Under the pieces are notes generated by a model. The model made no database searches. It was not told the DNA's origin and saw nothing but the letters and a program-made list of their open reading frames with translations. DNA of 64,000 bases, taken from NCBI RefSeq assembly GCF_036227325.1, contig NZ_CP109467.1:5766001-5830000 (forward strand), written 5' to 3'. This stretch comes from Streptomyces sp. NBC_01465 (GTDB taxonomy: Bacteria; Actinomycetota; Actinomycetes; Streptomycetales; Streptomycetaceae). This document shows positions 40,140 to 47,288 of this stretch, piece by piece. Position numbers and translations under genes: made by a program. How positions within the stretch are numbered: position 1 is the first letter of the stretch; each line of letters begins with the position of its first letter.

Positions 40140-40204
40140 CGCTCACCGCAGTGTGTGCGGTGAGCGTAGGAAGGTCTGGACCAATCGTCAAGAGGTCCAG
40201 ACCT
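40140..40204 (-). promoter_or_regulatory. chiC promoter with paired 12-bp chitinase repeats
   Basis: On the minus strand: -35 TTGACG (40186-40191), exactly 17 bp, -10 TACGCT (40163-40168). One repeat, AGGTCTGGACCT (40193-40204), abuts the -35; a second, TGGTCCAGACCT (40172-40183), fills the spacer; their start-to-start distance is 21 bp, two helical turns. These are the direct repeats known from Streptomyces chitinase promoters and resemble DasR-type operators. A perfect 11-bp inverted repeat (40140-40166) overlaps the -10 and start point. Confidence 0.88.
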
Positions 40205-40222
40205 CCGACCTGGAAAACACCG

Positions 40223-40870
40223 TCAGAGTCCCAACTCCTGCGCCAGCACGGCTGCTTGGACCCGGCTGCGCAGCTCCAGCTTCCCGAGGAGCCGGCTGAC
40301 GTGCGTCTTCACCGTGGCCTCGGCCATCGCGAGGTCGACGGCGATCTCCGCATTGGACAGGCCGCGGCCCAGACAGGTGAGGACCTCGCGCTCGCGGCGG
40401 GTCAGCGCGTCCAGGACGGCGGGGTCCGGGGCATCGGCGCGGCGGGCGTCCGGCCGCCCGAACTCGGCGATCAGGCGGCGTGTCACGGCGGGGGCGATCA
40501 GGCCCTCGCCGCGCGCCACGGTCCGTACCGCCTCGATCAGGTCCCTGGCCTCGGTGTTCTTCAGGAGGAATCCCGAGGCGCCCGCGCGCAGCGCACCGAA
40601 GACGTACTCGTCGAGGTCGAACGTGGTCAGCACCAGGACGTCCGCGAGCTGCTCGGCGACGACCTGGCGGGTGGCCGAAACGCCGTCCAGGCGGGGCATC
40701 TGGATGTCCATCAGCACCAGATCGGGGCGGAGTTCACGGGCGAGGGCGAGCGCCTCTTCACCGTCCGCAGCCTCTCCGACGACCTCGATGTCGGGTGCGC
40801 TGCCCAGGATGAGGACCAGGCCCGACCGTACGGCCGACTGGTCCTCGGCGACCAGGACACGGATCGTCAT
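40223..40870 (-). CDS. chiR: Response regulator ChiR (NarL/LuxR family)
   Basis: 215 residues: receiver domain (VLVAEDQSAV, phosphoacceptor Asp in LVLMDIQMPRLDG, Lys in FLLKNTE) and a C-terminal LuxR-type helix-turn-helix (LTRREREVLTCLGRGLSNAEIA). It should bind DNA when phosphorylated by ChiS and activate chiC, whose promoter lies just downstream on the same strand. Its ATG overlaps the chiS stop (ATGA). Identification as ChiR rests on the chiS-chiR-chiC order. Confidence 0.9.
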   Translation of the reverse strand: MTIRVLVAEDQSAVRSGLVLILGSAPDIEVVGEAADGEEALALARELRPDLVLMDIQMPRLDGVSATRQVVAEQLADVLVLTTFDLDEYVFGALRAGASGFLLKNTEARDLIEAVRTVARGEGLIAPAVTRRLIAEFGRPDARRADAPDPAVLDALTRREREVLTCLGRGLSNAEIAVDLAMAEATVKTHVSRLLGKLELRSRVQAAVLAQELGL

Positions 40871-42042
40871 GCGGTGGAACCCCTTTCTGCGACGGGCAGT
40901 TGGGCCCGTACCTGCCAGACCTTCTTGTCGTCGTCCGCCCCGGCCCCGAACTCCCCGCCGAGCAGGGCGACCCGCTCGCGCATCCCGATGAGCCCGGCCC
41001 CGGACCCGGGGGCGCGGGGTCCGGGGCGGTCGCCGTACGGGCTGCGTACGGTGACGGTGAGCGCCGACGCCTCGCGGGTCAGGCCGACGGTGACCTCGCC
41101 CGGGGCGGCGTGCTTGAGCGCGTTGGTGAGGGACTCCTGGACGATGCGGTACGCGGCGAGCTCGACCGGGGTGGGGAGCCGCTCGCCGGCGGGGCGTTCG
41201 TCGGCGAGACGGGCGTCGAGTCCGTTCGTACGGGCCTGGGCCACCAGGGCGTCGAGGCCGGCCAGGGTCGGGGCGGCGGCCGGCTCCTGGTCCCCGCTGT
41301 TGTCGCGCAGCAGGCCGATGAGGCGACGCATCTCGGCGAGGCCGTCGACGCTGTTCTCGCGGATGACGCCGAGGGCGTCGCGGGTGGTCTTCGGATCGTC
41401 GAGGGAGAGCGCCGCGGTGGAGTGGATGGCGATCGCGGAGAGGTGGTTGGCCACCAGGTCGTGGAGTTCGCGGGCCATCCGGGAGCGCTCGGCGATCACT
41501 GCCTGGGTGCGGTCCATCTCGGCGAGGAGCGCGGTCTGTTCGGCCTGGAGGCGGGCCGTATCGGCGGCCTCGCGGTGGTGGCGTACGAGGAGACCTGTGG
41601 CGGCCGGGGCGTAGCCGATGAGGCCGGTGCCGACGCCGACGAGGAGGGCGTCGGGGCTGCGGAGCCAGGCGTAGAAACCGAGCGGGAGGGCGATGGTGAG
41701 CAGGACCGTGATGCGGGGGATGCGGCGGGCGGTGGCCGGGGTTCCGTACAGCACGGCCGCGTACATGATGTCGGTGAACATCAGGACGGTGGCGAGGTTC
41801 CCGCTGGTGAACTGGTCCGCCACCAGGGCGAGCACGGCAACGGCCAGGGCGGTCCGCGGGGCGGTTCTGCGCAGCAGCTCCATGGCGGACATCACGCAGA
41901 GAGGAAGCAGGGACCAGGACCCGGACAGCAGCCGCCCGGACTGGCTGTGCAGACCGATCGCCCAGAACACGAGGCCGCCGAGCAGCCCGGCGGCGGCGAT
42001 GAGGACGTCGTCGCGGTGCGGGCGGGGGAGCGGGGTTGTCAC
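40867..42042 (-). CDS. chiS: Sensor histidine kinase ChiS (HisKA_3 type)
   Basis: 391 residues. Five or six N-terminal membrane helices in about 150 residues, a short coiled linker, then the HisKA_3 dimerisation helix with phosphoacceptor His in RELHDLVANHLSAI, and a HATPase domain (GLIGMRERVALLGG). No large extracytoplasmic domain is seen, so the sensing may be within the membrane or through a partner. GTG 42042 (then ACA ACC CCG) is the likely start, but it lacks a good ribosome binding site; a longer frame begins at 42105. Confidence 0.85.
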   Translation of the reverse strand: MTTPLPRPHRDDVLIAAAGLLGGLVFWAIGLHSQSGRLLSGSWSLLPLCVMSAMELLRRTAPRTALAVAVLALVADQFTSGNLATVLMFTDIMYAAVLYGTPATARRIPRITVLLTIALPLGFYAWLRSPDALLVGVGTGLIGYAPAATGLLVRHHREAADTARLQAEQTALLAEMDRTQAVIAERSRMARELHDLVANHLSAIAIHSTAALSLDDPKTTRDALGVIRENSVDGLAEMRRLIGLLRDNSGDQEPAAAPTLAGLDALVAQARTNGLDARLADERPAGERLPTPVELAAYRIVQESLTNALKHAAPGEVTVGLTREASALTVTVRSPYGDRPGPRAPGSGAGLIGMRERVALLGGEFGAGADDDKKVWQVRAQLPVAERGSTA

Positions 42043-42194
42043 GACTCCATCAAACAGGGCCGGAGGCGGCCCGGCCTCCGTACCGGGGCCGAGGACGCAG
42101 TACATCGAAGGATGCAGTGCGGATTCGTCACTGGAGACGAGGGGCGGGGGCGGGTCGGCTGTGACGCTGGAAGGGAGAGTGAGAGGAGCGGGCC

Positions 42195-42740
42195 GTGATC
42201 GTCACGTTGATCGTCATCTGCGAAGTCGGGTTCTGGGTGCTGCTGGCCGGAGGGCTTGCGCTCAGGTATCTGGCGAAGATGCCCAGGGCGGGGCTCGCGG
42301 TGCTGCTCTGCGAGCCGGTGCTCGAGCTGGTGCTGCTGGTGGTGACGGCGGTGGACCTGAAGAACGGGGCCGAGCCGGACTGGATGCACGGGCTCGCTGC
42401 CGTCTACATCGGGTTCACCGTGGCGCTGGGGCACCGGACGATCCGGTGGGCCGACGCACGGTTCGCGCACCGGTTCGCGGGCGGGCCGCCGCCGGTGAGG
42501 CCGCCGAAGTACGGGGCTGCGCGGGCGGTGTGGGAGTGGCAGACGGCGGCGCGGTGGACGCTGGCTTCGGTGATCGCGATCGGGCTGCTGCAGGCGGCGG
42601 TCTGGTACGTCGGCGGGGACGGGGACGTGTCGTCGCTGCGGGTCTGGCAGGGGCGGATGCTGTTCCTGATCGGGATCAATGTGGTGATCGCGTTGAGCTA
42701 CACGGTGTTCCCGAAGAAGGAGAGGGTGGGGCGGGGCTGA
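42195..42740 (+). CDS. Four-helix membrane protein, function unknown
   Basis: 181 residues with hydrophobic segments at about 2-22, 36-56, 120-140 and 152-175. The cytosolic loop between the second and third helices contains a basic stretch and Pro-rich GGPPPVRPPKY. It resembles conserved actinobacterial integral membrane proteins without an assigned function. GTG start after GAGAGGAG. It is divergent from chiS and convergent with the adenosyltransferase gene. Confidence 0.7.
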   Translation: MIVTLIVICEVGFWVLLAGGLALRYLAKMPRAGLAVLLCEPVLELVLLVVTAVDLKNGAEPDWMHGLAAVYIGFTVALGHRTIRWADARFAHRFAGGPPPVRPPKYGAARAVWEWQTAARWTLASVIAIGLLQAAVWYVGGDGDVSSLRVWQGRMLFLIGINVVIALSYTVFPKKERVGRG

Positions 42741-42759
42741 CGACCCCGCCCCGGGGCGA

Positions 42760-43332
42760 CTACCGCTCGCCGCCCGGAACCCACAGCACGTCCCCGATCT
42801 CCTTGTTCGCCGTGCGGGCCAGGATGAAGAGGAGGTCGGAGAGGCGGTTCAGGTACGTGGCCGTCAAGGGGTTCATGACCTCGCCGTGCACCTCCAGCGC
42901 CGCCCACGTCGACCGCTCGGCCCTCCGTACGACCGTGCACGCCGTGTGCAGCAGCGCCGCGCCCGGGGTGCCGCCCGGGAGGATGAAGGAGCGGAGCTTC
43001 TCCAGGTCCTCCAGGAAGCGGTCGCAGTCCGCCTCCAGCTTGTCGATGTACGACTGCTCCACGCGCAGCGGCGGGAATTCGGGGTTCTCCACCACCGGGG
43101 TGCACAGGTCCGCGCCCACGTCGAAGAGGTCGTTCTGGATGCGGGTGAGGACCTTGACGACCTCCTGCTCCAGCGCGCCCAGTGCGATCGCCGTGCCGAG
43201 CGCCGCGTTGGCCTCGTTGGCGTCGGCGTACGCGGAGATCCGCAGATCGGTCTTGGCGGTGCGGCTCATGTCGCCCAGGGCCGTCGTGCCCTGGTCGCCG
43301 GTACGGGTGTAGATGCGCGTCAGATTGACCAT
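42760..43332 (-). CDS. Cob(I)yrinic acid a,c-diamide adenosyltransferase (PduO type)
   Basis: 190 residues; transfers adenosyl from ATP to cob(I)alamin to make coenzyme B12. Signature elements: RIYTRTGDQGTTALGD (ATP loop) at the N-terminus, RISAYADANEANAALG, and the C-terminal NRLSDLLFILAR. Full length. B12-dependent methylmalonyl-CoA mutase is the expected user; its epimerase (mce) and chaperone (meaB) genes lie 19 kb away. ATG 43332, 13 bp after the ABC permease 3' end. Confidence 0.94.
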   Translation of the reverse strand: MVNLTRIYTRTGDQGTTALGDMSRTAKTDLRISAYADANEANAALGTAIALGALEQEVVKVLTRIQNDLFDVGADLCTPVVENPEFPPLRVEQSYIDKLEADCDRFLEDLEKLRSFILPGGTPGAALLHTACTVVRRAERSTWAALEVHGEVMNPLTATYLNRLSDLLFILARTANKEIGDVLWVPGGER

Positions 43333-43345
43333 GCCACCAGCGTAG

Positions 43346-44104
43346 TTACGCTCCGGCCCGGCGGAAGACACGTGTGCCCACTGTCACGGCGAACACCGCG
43401 AAACCGGCGGCGACCAGGACCCCGTAGAGCATCTGGGCCGTCGCGTACTGGCCGACGTACGCGCTGCGCACCGCGTCGACGAGATAGCGGAACGGTACGA
43501 AGTGCGACAGCGCGTCCAGCCAGGCGGGGCCCAGCGCGATCGGCAGCATCAGCCCCGACAGCAGCATCGAGGGCATGGTGAACGCGTTGACCATCGGGCC
43601 GAACTCCTGCGGGCGGTCGACGCCGAGTGCGACCGCGTACGAGAGCGAGCCCAGCGAGACGGTGAGCAGGGCGACGAACGCGAAGCCGATGAGGACGCCG
43701 GCGAGCGGGGCGCGCAGGCCCATGACGAGCGCGGCCAGGACCAGCACGGCCGCCTGGACGACGAAGAGCGCGGCGTCGCGCAGGACGCGTCCGAGGAGCA
43801 GCGCCAGCCGGCTGACCGGGGTGACGCGCATGCGCTCGACGACCCCGAAGTTCTTCTCGACGATGATCGCGAACCCGGAGAACGCCGAGCCGAACAGGGC
43901 GAGTTGGAGCAGCAGCCCGGGCACCAGGACCTGCCAGGAGGTGCCCTGCGTGCCCAGGTTCATCCCGGTGAGCAGCGGGCCGAAGAAGACGAGGTAGAGC
44001 AGCGGCATCAGGATGCCGAAGGCCATCTGGAACTTGGAGCGCAGGGTCTGGCGGGCGTAGCGGCCGAAGATCAGCGCGGTGTCGGAGAGGAGTGCGGAGG
44101 ACAA
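43346..44104 (-). CDS. ABC-2 type exporter permease (DrrB-like)
   Basis: 252 residues, six membrane helices with an ABC-2 permease pattern (FGRYARQTLRSKFQMAFGILMPLLYLVFFGPLL, RMRVTPVSRLALLLGRVLRD). Works with the ATPase encoded 9 bp upstream. Likely exports a hydrophobic compound or drug; the substrate is unknown. Confidence 0.9.
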   Translation of the reverse strand: MSSALLSDTALIFGRYARQTLRSKFQMAFGILMPLLYLVFFGPLLTGMNLGTQGTSWQVLVPGLLLQLALFGSAFSGFAIIVEKNFGVVERMRVTPVSRLALLLGRVLRDAALFVVQAAVLVLAALVMGLRAPLAGVLIGFAFVALLTVSLGSLSYAVALGVDRPQEFGPMVNAFTMPSMLLSGLMLPIALGPAWLDALSHFVPFRYLVDAVRSAYVGQYATAQMLYGVLVAAGFAVFAVTVGTRVFRRAGA

Positions 44105-44113
44105 GGCGGGCTC

Positions 44114-44896
<783 letters not shown>

Positions 44897-44976
44897 GACC
44901 TTAAGAAAACAGAGTCACTGAAAAATTGCAACCACACCAAAATTGTAGAGATGGCAGCGGAAGGTAGGATGGCGCC
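44897..44976. promoter_or_regulatory. Divergent promoter/operator region between the ABC exporter and tetR
   Basis: 80 bp, unusually AT-rich for this window. AAAATTG occurs twice, 17 bp apart, in the middle. For tetR: -35 TTGTAG (44943-44948), 16 bp, -10 TAGGAT (44965-44970), then 6 nt to the ATG, predicting a leaderless tetR mRNA. No clear operator palindrome was identified. Confidence 0.55.
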
Positions 44977-45615
44977 ATGGCAGAAGGGCTCAGGGAGCGG
45001 AAGAAGCGGCAGGCCAGGCAGCACATCTCGGACGTGGCCACGGGGCTGTTCCTGGAACGGGGCTTCGACGCGGTGACCATCGCCGAGGTCGCGCAGGCTG
45101 CGGACGTCTCCGTCAACACCGTCTACAACTACTTCCACGCCAAGGAAGACCTCTTCCTCGACCGCGCCAAGGGGAGCGCGGGCCGCCTCTCGCGGTTCGT
45201 ACGAGGCCGCGAGAAGGGCGAGTCGGCCGCCGCCGCCGTCCTGCGCGAGCTCCAGCGCGAGGTCGAGGCCGTCTCGCCGGCGGTCGGCCTGATCGAGGGG
45301 TTCGACCGCTTCCTGCAGGTCATCGAGGAGTCGTCCGGACTCAAGGCGCGGATCGCGCACATGCAGCAGAAGACCCTCGAACTCCTGGAGGAGACCCTCC
45401 GCGAGGAGACCGGAGCCGACGCGCGCGACACCCTGCCGGCGCTGGTCGCCGGGCAGATCGGCTGGGTCCACAGCTCCCTCCTCGCCTTCATCTCGCGCGA
45501 GGTCATCACCGGCCGGCGCCTCGCCGAGGTGTCGCGCGACGCGCTCGGCCTCCTCGACGAGATGGAGGAACTGCTGAGCGAGAAGGTGCTCAACTACGCG
45601 GTGCGTGACGCGTGA
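44977..45615 (+). CDS. TetR-family transcriptional regulator
   Basis: 212 residues. N-terminal helix-turn-helix (RQHISDVATGLFLERGFDAVTIAEVAQAADVSVNTVYNYF) followed by a helical ligand domain. Divergent from the ABC exporter, so it most likely represses it and is released by the exported compound. It appears to be translated from a leaderless transcript. Confidence 0.92.
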   Translation: MAEGLRERKKRQARQHISDVATGLFLERGFDAVTIAEVAQAADVSVNTVYNYFHAKEDLFLDRAKGSAGRLSRFVRGREKGESAAAAVLRELQREVEAVSPAVGLIEGFDRFLQVIEESSGLKARIAHMQQKTLELLEETLREETGADARDTLPALVAGQIGWVHSSLLAFISREVITGRRLAEVSRDALGLLDEMEELLSEKVLNYAVRDA

Positions 45616-45742
45616 TGGGACCGGCGAGTGTGATGTCCGTCATCTGAGACGTGACGCGCATCTCTATGCGGCCTAAAGGCGCCCCCCGGCCGATAGCCTC
45701 CGCCCAGAGCCGTAGCAAGGAATTCATTTAAGGGGTGCGTAC

Positions 45743-46591
45743 GTGGCCAGGAAGCTCGCCGTCATCGGGGCCGGACTCATGGGATCCGGCATCGCGCAGG
45801 TCTCGGCGCAGGCCGGCTGGGACGTCGTACTGCGCGACGTGACCGACGCCGCGCTGACCCGGGGCACGGACGGCATCAAGGCCAGTTACGACCGCTTCGT
45901 CTCCAAGGGGAAGCTGGAGGCGGCCGACGCGGACGCCGCGCTCTCCCGCATCACCACGACCACCGATCTGGACGCGGTCGCCGACGCCGACATCGTCGTC
46001 GAGGCCGTCTTCGAGAAGCTCGAGGTCAAGCACGAGATCTTCCGTGCGCTCGACTCGATCGTGCGCCCGGACGCCGTGCTCGCCTCCAACACCTCCGCCA
46101 TCCCGATCACCAAGATCGCGGCCGTGACGGAGCGTCCGGAGCGCGTCGTGGGCACGCACTTCTTCTCGCCGGTGCCGATGATGCAGCTCTGCGAGCTGGT
46201 GCGCGGCTACAAGACGAGCGACGAAACCCTCGCCACCGCACGGGAGTTCGCCGAATCCGTGGGCAAGACCTGCATCGTCGTCAACCGCGACGTCGCCGGC
46301 TTCGTGACCACCCGGCTGATCTCGGCGCTCGTCGTCGAGGCCGCCAAGCTGTACGAATCGGGCGTCGCCAGCGCGGAAGACATCGACATCGCCTGCAAGT
46401 TGGGCTTCGGCCACGCGATGGGACCCCTCGCCACCGCCGACCTGACGGGCGTCGACATCCTGCTCCACGCCACCGGCAACATCTACACGGAGTCGCAGGA
46501 CGAGAAGTTCGCGGCCCCCGAACTGATGCGCCGGATGGTGGACGCGGGCGATATCGGCCGCAAAAGCGGGCAGGGCTTCTACAAGCACTAG
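45743..46591 (+). CDS. 3-hydroxybutyryl-CoA dehydrogenase
   Basis: 282 residues; NAD(P)-dependent oxidation of 3-hydroxyacyl-CoA, reversible. Rossmann loop IGAGLMGSGIAQ at the N-terminus; catalytic His in GTHFFSPVPMMQLCE, with Ser/Asn residues (SNTSAI) and C-terminal domain (GFGHAMGPLATADLTG). Full length. GTG start after AAGGGG. It fits the ethylmalonyl-CoA or fatty-acid type pathways shared with the thiolase at 62541. Confidence 0.93.
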   Translation: MARKLAVIGAGLMGSGIAQVSAQAGWDVVLRDVTDAALTRGTDGIKASYDRFVSKGKLEAADADAALSRITTTTDLDAVADADIVVEAVFEKLEVKHEIFRALDSIVRPDAVLASNTSAIPITKIAAVTERPERVVGTHFFSPVPMMQLCELVRGYKTSDETLATAREFAESVGKTCIVVNRDVAGFVTTRLISALVVEAAKLYESGVASAEDIDIACKLGFGHAMGPLATADLTGVDILLHATGNIYTESQDEKFAAPELMRRMVDAGDIGRKSGQGFYKH

Positions 46592-46734
46592 GCATATGTC
46601 GCTCCGGGGTCACCCCCAGGAGTGAATTCGGTATCAGTTCGCTTACAGACGGCAACTTCTCTGCCTGTGGGGCAGTCAGTTCAGTGACATACGTGAAAGA
46701 CGTGAATCGCGCGGAGCACTCCCGGGGAGTTCAT

Positions 46735-47058
46735 ATGCACATCAAGGGCGACCATGCCGAGCTGGTCGTCGGGGGCCGCCTCGACGTCCGCAGCGCGGCG
46801 GACGCCCGTACGGTCCTGCACACGGCCGTCGACGACGGAGCCGGCGACCTGGTGCTCGACCTGACCGAGCTGGACTCCTGGGACGCGACGGGTCTCGGCG
46901 TCATCATGGGCGCCCACCGGCGGGCCGGACGGTGCGGGCGCCGGCTGGTGCTCCGCGGCGTACCGCCGCAGATGCAGCGCCTTCTCGTGGCGACCCGGCT
47001 GCACCGCATTCTGGCCATTGAGGGCGGAATCGTCGCGGAGTCGCTTCCCCGCGTGTGA
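46735..47058 (+). CDS. STAS-domain anti-sigma factor antagonist-like protein
   Basis: 107 residues, one STAS domain. The loop that carries the phosphorylatable Ser in SpoIIAA-like proteins reads DSWDATGLGVIMG, so a Thr takes that position. Such proteins bind anti-sigma kinases. ATG 46735 was chosen: GGGGAG lies 7 nt upstream, and the codons between the earlier GTG (46684) and this ATG are atypical for the genome. It lies 230 bp before the large NTPase gene. Confidence 0.8.
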   Translation: MHIKGDHAELVVGGRLDVRSAADARTVLHTAVDDGAGDLVLDLTELDSWDATGLGVIMGAHRRAGRCGRRLVLRGVPPQMQRLLVATRLHRILAIEGGIVAESLPRV

Positions 47059-47288
47059 CGAATGTGGAGGGAGTGTGGGGATGGGATTCCCCGCGCAATC
47101 CTCACGAAGCTGTGACGTCTTGGACGGCCCGGCACCCCGCGTGCTCATGGATACTGAGCAAAGGTCTAGGGTTCGCTCGCCCACCGATTGACGCAACCCA
47201 TGCGGTGGGCACCGGACCAGAAGCGACAGCGTGGTGTGCGAGGCCGGGAGGGGCAACCGCACGCAGCGCCATCTGGGGGGCTTTGACC

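Noticed and set aside
43333..43345. Possible cobalamin riboswitch before the adenosyltransferase gene
   Set aside because: Only 13 bp separate it from the ABC permease gene; no room for a riboswitch.
45672..45695. WhiG-like TAAA...GCCGATAG before 3-hydroxybutyryl-CoA dehydrogenase
   Set aside because: The spacing is 11 bp instead of about 15 and the -10 differs in the last base.
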